Below, in pieces: positions 6,232-13,045 of a stretch of 18,638 bases of DNA. The DNA comes from CAZOHC01 sp964579845 (lineage in GTDB: Bacteria; Patescibacteriota; Microgenomatia; Levybacterales; UBA12049): assembly GCA_964579845.1 (NCBI GenBank), contig CAZOHC010000024.1:1-18638 (forward strand). The letters run 5' to 3'. The position numbers and the translations under genes were made by a program. Below the pieces are notes generated by a model that saw only the letters and a program-made list of their open reading frames with translations, had not been told where the DNA came from and made no database searches. Position 1 is the first letter of the stretch. Each line of letters begins with the position of its first letter.

Positions 6232-6329
6232 CTCAGAAAACTCGGGTAATCAGAATATCGGAAATTCAGATATATCAGAAAGTCTGATTCCTCTGGCGTA
6301 CCGACTCTCTGAGTCTACTGAGTTTTCCG
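6232..6329. repeat. Dispersed palindromic repeat, copy B with long hairpin
   Basis: The 56-bp unit (6274-6329) matches copy A. Together with the left arm CTCAGAAAACTCGG (6232-6245), which pairs almost fully with CTGAGTTTTCCG (6318-6329), it makes a ~98-nt imperfect palindrome around ATCAGA-AAG-TCTGAT. It sits between the DoxX-like gene and the SPFH promoter. Confidence 0.65.
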
Positions 6330-6351
6330 TATACTGCATCTTGCAAACACG

Positions 6352-6360
6352 TGCTATACT
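6352..6360 (+). promoter_or_regulatory. Extended -10 promoter of the SPFH gene
   Basis: TGC-TATACT ends 11 nt before the ATG at 6372. No good -35 box. The predicted leader is only a few nucleotides. Confidence 0.5.
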
Positions 6361-6371
6361 TAGCGTAGATT

Positions 6372-7130
6372 ATGGAAATACTTTTTTTCCTTGCACCGAT
6401 TCTTTTTTTTCTCCTTATTTCCATTAAGCAGATTAACCAGTATGAGCGTGGTATCAAATTCAGCCTCGGAAAGTATACGGAGATGATGCAGCCGGGATGG
6501 CGTCTGGTCTTTCCGATTATTCAAGGATACAAACGTGTTGATATCAGAACCAAAGCCGTTGACGTGCCTGATCAGGAAGCAATCACGAAAGATAATGTCT
6601 CAGCTCGAATCTCTGCAGTCATCTATTATAAAGTTATTGATGCCTCAAAAGCAGTCCTTGAAGTAGAAGATTTTTACTATGCGATTCATCAACTGGCACA
6701 GACGACGATGCGTAATGTTGTCGGCGAGGTGGAGTTAAATGATCTCCTTGCGAACAGAGATAAAATTGCGAATCGTATCAGTGATATTGTTTCAGAAACG
6801 ACCGGCGGCTGGGGGATCGAAGTCAACTCTGTTGAGCTGAAGGATATTATTCTTCCTGAAGACATGAAGCGGACCATGGCGAAACAGGCTGAGGCAGAAC
6901 GTGAAAAACGGGCGACGATTATAAACTCAGAAGGAGAAGTTATCGCAGCAGATAATCTCGCCAAAGCTGCAGCAGTCATGGCAAAAACACCCGGTGCGCT
7001 TCACCTGAGAACGCTGAATTCGATCAATGATATTTCCTCAGATAAATCTAATACGATTGTCTTTGTGACACCGCTTGAGGTGCTTCGGGCGATTGAACAC
7101 GTCGGTGACCTCGTCAAGGCGAAGAAATAA
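6372..7130 (+). CDS. SPFH/Band 7 (stomatin/slipin-like) membrane protein
   Basis: 252 residues. The N-terminal hydrophobic segment (residues ~2-17) is followed by the Band 7 core: INQYERGIKFSLGKYTEMMQPG, PIIQGYKRVDIRTKAVDVP, DNVSARISAVIYYKV, and LAQTTMRNVVGEVELNDLL. A coiled region follows with KRTMAKQAEAEREKRA and the usual INSEGEVIAADNLAKAA. This is the normal order and length for bacterial stomatin homologues, which form oligomeric cages or scaffolds on the inner membrane and often work with NfeD or membrane proteases. No nfeD is visible nearby. It is a single-gene unit with its own promoter and terminator. Confidence 0.92.
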   Translation: MEILFFLAPILFFLLISIKQINQYERGIKFSLGKYTEMMQPGWRLVFPIIQGYKRVDIRTKAVDVPDQEAITKDNVSARISAVIYYKVIDASKAVLEVEDFYYAIHQLAQTTMRNVVGEVELNDLLANRDKIANRISDIVSETTGGWGIEVNSVELKDIILPEDMKRTMAKQAEAEREKRATIINSEGEVIAADNLAKAAAVMAKTPGALHLRTLNSINDISSDKSNTIVFVTPLEVLRAIEHVGDLVKAKK

Positions 7131-7160
7131 CGCGCTGCATGCTGTATCTTTTCAACCCAT

Positions 7161-7194
7161 AAAAAAACCGAGAGGTTTGGTCTCCCGGTTTTTT
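7161..7194 (+). terminator. Rho-independent terminator
   Basis: The stem AAAAAACCG-A-GAG / CTC-C-CGGTTTTTT has a GTTTGGT loop. It lies 30 nt after the SPFH stop, and the A and T runs could let it work on both strands. The 168 nt that follow, up to the PspC stop, show nothing I can support. Confidence 0.75.
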
Positions 7195-7362
7195 AAGGAT
7201 ACGTACTCATCTGCCTGATTTGTTAAGAACATGTCCTGTCGATTGCTATTGCTTATCCGAGTTCACCAAACTTTCAATAGGCGATCAGGTATGTTTCTAC
7301 ATACTACTTTAAATCATGTCTGCAAGAAGAACTTCAGGGGGGCGTAAGAATTCTGTGAGAGA

Positions 7363-7563
7363 TTATTCCTCAGCAGGAATAACTGCCCAAAGAATGAGGT
7401 AAGGGATTAGACCGGGGAATCCTCCCGGGAAAAGAAGAATCACCCAGACGATACGAACTAAGGTAACATCGAGATGAAAATAATTGGCCAGTGCAAGGCA
7501 GACGCCGCCGAGCATCCTACCCTTTTGCGGACGAACTAACCGCTTGGTTTCTTTTTTTGTCAT
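7363..7563 (-). CDS. PspC-domain small membrane protein
   Basis: 66 residues starting MTKKETKRLVRPQKGRMLGG. The start six codons downstream of the longest frame is preferred because a near-perfect promoter ends 6 nt before it. The rest is a single PspC domain: GGVCLALANYFHLDVTLVRI, VILLFPGGFPGLIPYLILW, VIPAEE. PspC is an inner-membrane partner of the phage-shock response in enterobacteria. Stand-alone PspC proteins of ~60-70 residues are common in other phyla with unclear function, possibly membrane-stress sensing. It is transcribed divergently from dnaG. Confidence 0.9.
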   Translation of the reverse strand: MTKKETKRLVRPQKGRMLGGVCLALANYFHLDVTLVRIVWVILLFPGGFPGLIPYLILWAVIPAEE

Positions 7564-7569
7564 AACAAT

Positions 7570-7598
7570 ACTATACAGCATAGTTCGTGCCTATGCAA
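7570..7598 (-). promoter_or_regulatory. Promoter of the PspC gene (leaderless)
   Basis: On the minus strand TTGCAT (7598-7593), 17 nt, TATAGT (7575-7570), then 6 nt to the ATG. The start of transcription falls on the start codon. Confidence 0.65.
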
Positions 7599-7611
7599 TG
7601 GAATGCCTGAA

Positions 7612-7620
7612 TGCTACAAT
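7612..7620 (+). promoter_or_regulatory. Extended -10 promoter of dnaG
   Basis: TGC-TACAAT (7612-7620), with a predicted start near 7627, exactly at the base of the leader hairpin. Confidence 0.45.
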
Positions 7621-7627
7621 GACCTAA

Positions 7628-7687
7628 ATTGCAGGAGTCGCTGCCCCAGTGACCCACGTTTTTCCTGCAATGAATACGAAAGTGGGT
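7628..7687 (+). promoter_or_regulatory. dnaG leader: long stem with possible pseudoknot
   Basis: ATTGCAGGA (7628-7636) pairs perfectly with TCCTGCAAT (7663-7671). Stacked inside it, GTCGCTG (7637-7643) pairs with CAGTGAC (7647-7653). This leaves a one-sided bulge CCACGTTTT (7654-7662). The bulge bases CCAC can pair with GTGG (7682-7685), ten bases before the dnaG ATG, making a pseudoknot. dnaG has no recognisable Shine-Dalgarno, so this structure may control translation of the primase. Confidence 0.5.
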
Positions 7688-7696
7688 TAACAGTGT

Positions 7697-9463
7697 ATGG
7701 ACACAACAGATCAGATACGGGAAAAAGTAGACATTGTCTCCTATATTAATGAATTCGTTACCTTGAAAAAAGCAGGTCGAAATTTTACCGCCACGTGTCC
7801 GTTTCATACGGAAAAAACCCCGTCATTTTCCGTTTCACCTGAGCGCCAGATGTGGCATTGTTTCGGCTGCCAGAAGGGAGGAGATATTTTCACCTTCCTC
7901 ATGGAATACGAACATATCGAATTCCCCGAAGCACTCCGAATCCTCGCGAAGCGCGCAGGAGTACCACTCACAGGACGTGGGTATGATACCGAAACGACGA
8001 GCAAAAAAGAGTCGATGTACACGATAAACCGGCAAGCAGCTGAGTACTATCACTATATCCTCATGAACTTATCTGCCGGAAAGCCTGCACTGACGTATCT
8101 TCGTGAACGGGGTGTGAGTGAGAAGGTGATGAAGAGTTTTCTTCTGGGTTTTGCACCGAACGGAAGGCGGGGGCTTATCGATTACTTGGTGAAACGCAAG
8201 CAACATACCAAAGAACAGATCGAAGAAGTCGGTCTCGCCTCAAACATCGGGCGTGATACGATTGATTTTTTCAGAGGTCGCATTGTGTTTCCGTTGTTTG
8301 ATCATCGGGAGAATATTGTCGGGTTTTCCGGGCGGACGATGGATACAACAGGAGTGGTGAAGGCAAAGTATATTAACACCCGGGAAACGCTCATCTACCA
8401 CAAAGGCGAGATGTTTTTCGGGCTGAATATGACTAAAGACGCGATACGCAAAGCAAACCAAGTCGTCCTGGTGGAGGGTGAGTTTGATGTTCTCAGCTGT
8501 TTTCAGAACGGAGTCAGTCATGTCGTCGGTGTGAAAGGAACTGCCTTGACCGAAAAGCAGGTACAGCTTCTCTCCAGGTACGCTCAGAAAGTGACAATCT
8601 GCTTCGACGGTGATAGCTCAGGGCAAAAGGCGATGAAACGTAGCCTACCGATTCTTGAAAAGTACAACCTTCAGACGACTGTTGTTATCGTACCTGACGG
8701 GAAGGACCCGGATGATGCGATTCGTGAGAATCCGGTCACCTTCAAACAGGCAGTCCAGAACGATATCAGTGTCTATGACTTTCTCTTAAAAACAGCATTG
8801 AGTACCTATGACAAATCATCAGCAGCAGGCAAGGGACATATCGCCTCAGAACTCTTACCGATCTATGGCGAGATTACAAACGAAGTCGTCAAAGAACATT
8901 ACCTGAAAAAACTCAGTAACGAGCTTGATACGACGCTTGAATCACTGCAGAAAGAATTGCAGCGGCAGGTAAAACGCGAGCAATCAGTTCCAGTTCCTCA
9001 AGCGACTTCCGTAAAGGTGGGAAGAACTGAGATGCTTGAGGAGTACCTGCTCGCATTAATTTTTCAGGATGAGCATACGAAGGATGCATTTGCGATTGCC
9101 TGGGATGAGCTCTCAGAGGCAGTGCTGCCTGAGCGGGCGTCTCAAAAAGTGCTTCTTGAGCTCTCAGCTTTTTTTCTGACTGATCAGGCCTTCTCAACAA
9201 ATGCATTTGCTGCCGTGATCGCACCGGAGTTGACCGCGACCGTGAATAAGGCAGCACTCAAGCCGCTCCCCGGGATCTCGTCTCAGACGAAGCGAAAGGA
9301 AGAAATTACCAATACAGCCCGTCAGCTGCGTGAGCTTTACCTTCGGAAGCGGATTAAGGATGTCGGACAGGAGCTGAAAGAGGCAGTTGATCTCGGAGGT
9401 GAGGAGCAGGCGAAGAAGCTCCAGGAACAATTTGAGAGACTTGTATCTTTACTTAAAAAGTAG
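7697..9463 (+). CDS. dnaG: DNA primase DnaG
   Basis: 588 residues. It makes the RNA primers for the replication fork with DnaB helicase. The N-terminal zinc-binding domain has CPFH and CFGC ligands (C34, H37, C55, C58) in the typical setting PFHTEKTPSF and CQKGGD. The TOPRIM catalytic core has Glu260 (VLVEGEFD) and the DxD pair D304/D306 (CFDGDSSGQKA). The C-terminal ~150 residues are helical, as expected for the helicase-interaction domain. Length is normal for bacterial primases. The start is ATG 7697, downstream of a structured leader. The next gene is rpoD, the classic macromolecular-synthesis order, here without rpsU. Confidence 0.97.
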   Translation: MDTTDQIREKVDIVSYINEFVTLKKAGRNFTATCPFHTEKTPSFSVSPERQMWHCFGCQKGGDIFTFLMEYEHIEFPEALRILAKRAGVPLTGRGYDTETTSKKESMYTINRQAAEYYHYILMNLSAGKPALTYLRERGVSEKVMKSFLLGFAPNGRRGLIDYLVKRKQHTKEQIEEVGLASNIGRDTIDFFRGRIVFPLFDHRENIVGFSGRTMDTTGVVKAKYINTRETLIYHKGEMFFGLNMTKDAIRKANQVVLVEGEFDVLSCFQNGVSHVVGVKGTALTEKQVQLLSRYAQKVTICFDGDSSGQKAMKRSLPILEKYNLQTTVVIVPDGKDPDDAIRENPVTFKQAVQNDISVYDFLLKTALSTYDKSSAAGKGHIASELLPIYGEITNEVVKEHYLKKLSNELDTTLESLQKELQRQVKREQSVPVPQATSVKVGRTEMLEEYLLALIFQDEHTKDAFAIAWDELSEAVLPERASQKVLLELSAFFLTDQAFSTNAFAAVIAPELTATVNKAALKPLPGISSQTKRKEEITNTARQLRELYLRKRIKDVGQELKEAVDLGGEEQAKKLQEQFERLVSLLKK

Positions 9464-9469
9464 TATAGT
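9441..9469 (+). promoter_or_regulatory. rpoD promoter inside the dnaG 3' end
   Basis: TTGTAT (9441-9446), 17 nt, TATAGT (9464-9469). The -10 box begins just after the dnaG TAG stop (9461-9463). It would allow rpoD expression independent of dnaG, with a leader of about 70 nt. Confidence 0.6.
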
Positions 9470-9488
9470 GGGTAGGACTGAGAGAGAA

Positions 9489-9503
9489 CCCCGCTTCGCG
9501 GGG
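9489..9503 (+). terminator. GC-rich hairpin in the rpoD leader
   Basis: CCCCGC-TTC-GCGGGG followed by CTATTT. It is short and stable with a poor T-tract, so it may be a partial terminator of dnaG transcripts or an attenuator in the rpoD leader. Confidence 0.5.
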
Positions 9504-9544
9504 CTATTTCCGTTTGTACGTATTCAGTCGAAAGGAATTTATTC

Positions 9545-10630
9545 ATGACCAAACAAAAATTGACGACAGTATTATCAGATATTGTCGCCTCAGCGAAAAA
9601 GCGTGGCTATATTACCCAGGATGAAATTTTAGGCATTTACAGTAATCCCGAAGAGCATATCGAGGAACTCGATAGTCTGTATGACAAGCTCATGCGGGGA
9701 AATATTGACGTGTTTGAGTCTGTCGCGCAGGAGCGTGATGACTCCAAGCCGATTGAAGACTTAGAGAAAGAACTCGAAGCCTTAACCATCATGACGGAGG
9801 GGACTGTCTCTGACCCTGTCCGCATGTATCTCAAAGAAATCGGTCGTATTCCGCTCCTGTCATTTGATCAGGAAATTGAACTCGCGAAGCGGGTTGAGAA
9901 AGGAGACGAAGCGGCAAAGCAGATGCTCATCAACTCCAATCTCCGCCTCGTTGTCTCGATTGCGAAAAAATACATCGGACGCGGACTTTCACTGCTTGAT
10001 TTAATCCAGGAAGGGAACCAGGGCTTAATTCGTGCGGTTGAGAAATATGACTGGCGACGCGGCTTTAAGTTCTCAACGTATGCTACCTGGTGGATCAGAC
10101 AGTCCGTAACCCGTGCGATTGCTGACCAGGCACGAACTATCCGTATTCCGGTCCATATGGTTGAGAATATTAACCGTTTCCTCAGAGCTTCACGAAAGCT
10201 CATGCAGGAACTGGGACGCGAACCGACACCTGAAGAAGTCGCAAAAGTCCTCGGAATTGAGCCTGACAAAGCGCTTGAGATCATCAAAATATCACAGAAT
10301 CCTGCGTCACTTGAAGCACCGGTGGGAGACGAGGAAGATTCACGCCTGGGTGATTTTATCCATGATACATCTGCGCCGACACTTTTTGACTCAGCATCCC
10401 GTGAGTTACTTAAAGAACAGGTTGACCAGGTACTCGGCACACTCTCAGATCGTGAACGACGGGTGCTTGAAGAGCGGTTCGGGCTCAAAGACGGCCGTCC
10501 GAAGACACTTGAGGAAGTCGGTCGAATGTTTGCCGTCACGCGTGAGCGCATCCGCCAGATTGAAGCCAAGGCTTTACGAAAACTCCGCCACCCGAGTAGG
10601 GGCAATAAACTCAAAGACTACTTAGGATAA
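9545..10630 (+). CDS. rpoD: Primary sigma factor RpoD (sigma-70)
   Basis: 361 residues. The short N-terminal region 1.1-like domain (residues ~1-60) precedes region 1.2 (DPVRMYLKEIGRIPLLS), 2.1-2.4 (NLRLVVSIAKKYIGRGLSLLDL; DWRRGFKFSTYATWWIRQ, the core-binding and -10 recognition part), region 3 (RFLRASRKLMQELGREPT) and region 4.2 helix-turn-helix (TLEEVGRMFAVTRERIRQIEAKALRKLRHP). All segments of a housekeeping sigma are present, with no long non-conserved insert. AAAGGA lies before the ATG at 9545. The -10 boxes seen in this window (TATAAT/TATACT-like) are what this sigma should recognise. Confidence 0.97.
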   Translation: MTKQKLTTVLSDIVASAKKRGYITQDEILGIYSNPEEHIEELDSLYDKLMRGNIDVFESVAQERDDSKPIEDLEKELEALTIMTEGTVSDPVRMYLKEIGRIPLLSFDQEIELAKRVEKGDEAAKQMLINSNLRLVVSIAKKYIGRGLSLLDLIQEGNQGLIRAVEKYDWRRGFKFSTYATWWIRQSVTRAIADQARTIRIPVHMVENINRFLRASRKLMQELGREPTPEEVAKVLGIEPDKALEIIKISQNPASLEAPVGDEEDSRLGDFIHDTSAPTLFDSASRELLKEQVDQVLGTLSDRERRVLEERFGLKDGRPKTLEEVGRMFAVTRERIRQIEAKALRKLRHPSRGNKLKDYLG

Positions 10631-10661
10631 TTGCTAATTATCAATTCGCAATTAGTTTGTA

Positions 10662-10670
10662 TGGTACAAT
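10662..10670 (+). promoter_or_regulatory. Extended -10 promoter
   Basis: TGG-TACAAT ends 9 nt before the ATG at 10680. It would give a very short leader for the small membrane protein and the dehydratase gene that overlaps it. Confidence 0.5.
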
Positions 10671-10679
10671 TTTCTCAGG

Positions 10680-10952
10680 ATGGATAAACGGTTACTGCTT
10701 GTGGCGCTATTTTTGGTGATAATGACAATCGTTGTGAGTATTTTCCTCAGCAGGTCCTCAACGCAGGATGCGATTATGCAACAGCTATCAGTAAGCAGGG
10801 TACCCACAGTGACACCGACGGTAACACCGACCCCGACACTCTTACCGAGTACGACTGCGTCACCTTCTGCTACCGCGTCACCTTCTGCTAGTGTGATGCC
10901 ACCTGTGAGAGTCACCTCAGGCAGTGCATTCATGCAGGGAGGAGATAGATAA
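10680..10952 (+). CDS. Membrane-anchored Pro/Thr/Ser-rich small protein
   Basis: 90 residues. MDKRLLLVALFLVIMTIVV forms one N-terminal membrane anchor (residues ~4-23). The rest is a low-complexity extracytoplasmic tail: TPTVTPTPT, then a six-residue unit repeated (ASPSAT/ASPSAS) encoded by an 18-bp near-perfect tandem at about 10857-10892. Such anchors with Pro/Thr spacers are common in CPR bacteria; I do not recognise a family. Its TAA shares one base with the ATG of the dehydratase gene, so the two are co-transcribed and probably translationally coupled. Confidence 0.7.
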   Translation: MDKRLLLVALFLVIMTIVVSIFLSRSSTQDAIMQQLSVSRVPTVTPTVTPTPTLLPSTTASPSATASPSASVMPPVRVTSGSAFMQGGDR

Positions 10953-11293
10953 TGACGGATAGAAAAACCCTCGCTCATAAAAAATGTGTTCCTTGTGAAG
11001 GGGGAGTGGAGCCACTCAGTGGAGAGCGATTAGCTGCGTATACGCCGGCAGCACCTGATTGGCAGGTCGTTGATGGGGTGAAGATTGAGAAAGAGTTCAC
11101 CTTTAAAAACTTTAAAGAAGCGATGCAGTTCGTGAATCGGGTTGCTGATATCGCGGAAGAAGAAGGTCATCATCCTGATATCAATCTCCACAACTGGAAC
11201 CGCGTAACGCTGACTCTCTCAACGCATGCGATAGGTGGCTTATCAGAAAACGATTTCATCCTCGCCGTAAAAATTGATTTACTCAACCAATAA
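10952..11293 (+). CDS. Pterin-4a-carbinolamine dehydratase homologue
   Basis: 113 residues with ATG 10952 and GGAGG upstream. The family signature is present: FKEAMQFVNRVADIAEEEGHHPDI (His-His and following Asp of the active site), then NWNRVTLTLSTHAIGGLSENDF. The N-terminal extension has KKCVPCEGG, seen in many bacterial members. PCD/DCoH enzymes dehydrate 4a-hydroxytetrahydropterin during aromatic amino-acid hydroxylation. Many bacteria carry the gene without a hydroxylase, so moonlighting or a molybdopterin-related role has been suggested. No hydroxylase is visible here. Confidence 0.93.
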   Translation: MTDRKTLAHKKCVPCEGGVEPLSGERLAAYTPAAPDWQVVDGVKIEKEFTFKNFKEAMQFVNRVADIAEEEGHHPDINLHNWNRVTLTLSTHAIGGLSENDFILAVKIDLLNQ

Positions 11294-11323
11294 AAAAAGC
11301 CAGGTTTAAACCAGACTTCTTTT
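11292..11323. terminator. Two-way terminator
   Basis: A7 (11292-11298), an imperfect stem around the palindrome GGTTTAAACC, then CTTCTTTT. It serves the dehydratase transcript on the plus strand and the converging immunity-like gene on the minus strand. Confidence 0.6.
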
Positions 11324-11353
11324 ATGGCTCTGCCTGATGGACGATGTTAGAAC

Positions 11354-11875
11354 TTATTTTAAACAACTAAATACATTCCAACAAAGTTCATTTCGTAATT
11401 TTTGATCGTCAAGAACTAAGTCGCGAATGTTTTCAGGAAGCTGATCTCGTTGCCACTCACATTCTTCTCGTGCTGCTTCATCCTTTTTATTATCGTGTAC
11501 AGAATCTCTAATTGCTCTAATGGCATAGGCAGCTGCTCCTAGTTCATGGGCTGCAACATGTCCAACTGCTCCTGCTTGACCTGCAGCATAAGCGGCGTTG
11601 CGCGCTGCTCCTTTTAAATATCTCGCAGCTGCATTTGCATGTCCTCCTGCAGAGCGAGCATCCCACCAGCTCATTTCACCTCGAACCCATGCTCGAATTG
11701 CTTTTATCGCCTCATGAGGACGAGGATCCAGAGGTTCTTCCGACTCAAACAGATGTAGAACATGCTCTGCACAATCTGCTGCCCATATTGCAAGCAAGCG
11801 GTGATCAGAGTCTGTGAGTGTGCCTCCACGTCGAATTGTAATGAAACGAGGATCACGAATTTTAGGAAAAATCAT
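11354..11875 (-). CDS. Imm5-like 'putative immunity protein'
   Basis: 173 residues. The pattern is that of the family annotated as putative immunity protein (Imm-5-like): DHRLLAIWAADCAEHVLHLFE at residues ~23-43, ARSAGGHANAAARYLKGAAR, then the alanine-rich AGAVGHVAAHELGAAAYAIRA with paired histidines, and the closing EWQRDQLPENIRDLV. It is cytoplasmic, helical and has no membrane segment. The family was named from association with polymorphic toxins; its biochemistry is unknown to me. No partner toxin is adjacent. It is an orphan just outside the mobile element's candidate left end. The start is ATG 11875, 7 nt after a TATAAT. Confidence 0.75.
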   Translation of the reverse strand: MIFPKIRDPRFITIRRGGTLTDSDHRLLAIWAADCAEHVLHLFESEEPLDPRPHEAIKAIRAWVRGEMSWWDARSAGGHANAAARYLKGAARNAAYAAGQAGAVGHVAAHELGAAAYAIRAIRDSVHDNKKDEAAREECEWQRDQLPENIRDLVLDDQKLRNELCWNVFSCLK

Positions 11876-11882
11876 ACATGAA

Positions 11883-11891
11883 ATTATATCA
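11883..11891 (-). promoter_or_regulatory. Extended -10 promoter of the immunity-like gene
   Basis: Minus-strand TGA-TATAAT ends 7 nt before the ATG (11875). Leaderless mRNA predicted. Confidence 0.5.
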
Positions 11892-11943
11892 AAACGTACG
11901 AGCGTCCTATTCAGATTAATGGATAGTTGAGGCTAAAAATATG

Positions 11944-11952
11944 TTGCTCCGC
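11944..11952. repeat. Candidate attL
   Basis: TTGCTCCGC, identical to the tRNA 3' junction at 18407-18415. Serine recombinases need only a short shared core, so 9 bp is acceptable. AACCT also recurs at similar spacing on both sides (about 22 and 24 nt after the core). Confidence 0.4.
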
Positions 11953-12028
11953 TTGATAGAAAGCGAGAGAACCTACTTTCTCACAAAAACCCACCCCCAT
12001 CATTTATACATGCCTATCTAGAATTAAA

Positions 12029-12132
12029 AAAACAGACAAAACAGACGCTATAAGAAGCTAAAACGAACAAACCGAACACTATAAAAAGACAAATATTGAG
12101 GGTAAAGGTAACAAAGGTAACACTATAAAAAG
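12029..12132. repeat. Cluster of short direct repeats
   Basis: Three families occur within ~100 bp: AAAACAGAC twice in tandem (12029-12046), AACACTATAAAAAG twice (12075-12088 and 12119-12132), and AAAGGTAACA twice (12104-12113 and 12113-12122). They could be iterons, accessory recombinase sites or regulator sites of the element. No gene is present. Confidence 0.6.
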
Positions 12133-12149
12133 GAGATTTCTGAAAAAAT

Positions 12150-12239
12150 GACCCGTGAAATGCCTTTTTGCTAAATTGAGTCTTTTTGAGGCTAAAAAAC
12201 CCGCAATTGGAGGAATTGGAAATTGTAATTTCACGGGTC
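12150..12239. repeat. 90-nt unit closed by a 12-bp perfect inverted repeat
   Basis: GACCCGTGAAAT (12150-12161) and ATTTCACGGGTC (12228-12239) are perfect complements around 66 nt of A/T-rich sequence with smaller pairings (GCCT/AGGC). It may be a structured RNA, a replication or transfer signal, or a recombination-related palindrome. There is no T-tract, so it is not an intrinsic terminator. Confidence 0.6.
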
Positions 12240-12341
12240 TCTAGCTGTAAAATATGTAAAAATAGTTTTTAATAAATAGGCGGTAAGGTACTACAATTTA
12301 TTAATTGTTGGTGCTGCTTTTTACGAAGCTTTAACAATAGA

Positions 12342-12350
12342 TGGTATAAA
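12342..12350 (+). promoter_or_regulatory. Extended -10 promoter of the PD-(D/E)XK gene
   Basis: TGG-TATAAA ends 5 nt before ATG 12356, predicting a leaderless message like several core genes here. Confidence 0.45.
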
Positions 12351-12355
12351 TTATT

Positions 12356-13045
12356 ATGAAAAATCGGTATACTGAACTTATGGATGAATATACCTTGGTT
12401 GCTCACTTAGAGAAAATATTCACAAAAAGAGGGTTTTTGGTAAAGAAAGAAATAGGCACAGGGTATGGGATAGCTGACTTAGTCCTAACTAAATTAAGTA
12501 AGGATAAATGTTCTATTAGAAAAACTCACAAACAAACTTCTCCCCTACTTAAAGAATCATACTTTACAGTTCTACGAAATCTGCCCGATATTGATCAGGA
12601 CTCAGAGGCAATCGACTACAAAGAGCTTTTAAAAAAGACCAGACTTTCACACCATTTCTTGAAATACGATGTCCTAAGAAAATTAGAAGATTTTGGCTTT
12701 ATAAAGGAAGTTGAAAATCAGAAATATTTTAAAGTAAATGGGTGGGTCCCGTTGGCAGAAGAAGTAATAGCAATAGAGGCAAAACTACAAAATTGGAAAA
12801 GAGGATATATTCAAGCAAACAGATATAAGGCCTTTGCCGACAAAGTTTATCTGGCAATGCCAGAGAAATATGCACATAGAGTCGATAAGAACCTTCTTAA
12901 ATCAAAAAATGTAGGGTTAATAATTTTGAGAGATAATGCTGCGTCTGTTTCAAAACTTATTGAGCCAGCCAGAAATAAACATTTCGTGGCAGATAAGAGG
13001 AATTATGTCTTGGAGCATTATTTACCACACGCTTTAGCGTATTAG
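12356..13045 (+). CDS. PD-(D/E)XK nuclease-like protein with winged-helix insert
   Basis: 229 residues. The N-terminal HLEKIFTKRGFLVKKEIGTGYGIADLVL supplies the core helix, strand and first acidic residue (Asp41). After an inserted ~70-residue region that looks like a winged helix (YKELLKKTRLSHHFLKYDVL; LEDFGFIKEVENQKYFKV), the second half of the nuclease core follows: VIAIEAKLQNWKRGYIQA (Glu141, Lys143), NRYKAFADKVYLAMPE. D...ExK plus Q/Y on the next helix is the restriction-endonuclease-like signature. It probably acts on or senses DNA. It converges on, and overlaps by 12 nt, the PIN gene of the opposite-strand XRE/TGT-like/PIN set. No methyltransferase is present, so classical restriction-modification is unlikely. 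Confidence 0.65.
   Translation: MKNRYTELMDEYTLVAHLEKIFTKRGFLVKKEIGTGYGIADLVLTKLSKDKCSIRKTHKQTSPLLKESYFTVLRNLPDIDQDSEAIDYKELLKKTRLSHHFLKYDVLRKLEDFGFIKEVENQKYFKVNGWVPLAEEVIAIEAKLQNWKRGYIQANRYKAFADKVYLAMPEKYAHRVDKNLLKSKNVGLIILRDNAASVSKLIEPARNKHFVADKRNYVLEHYLPHALAY

Noticed and set aside
9868..10614. 248-codon open frame antisense to rpoD
   Set aside because: Serine/arginine-rich shadow of a highly conserved gene; no start signals.
12144..12175. Eight-codon leader peptide (MTREMPFC) after AAAGGAG
   Set aside because: Spacing from the ribosome-binding site is long and the start lies beside the inverted-repeat arm; likely chance.
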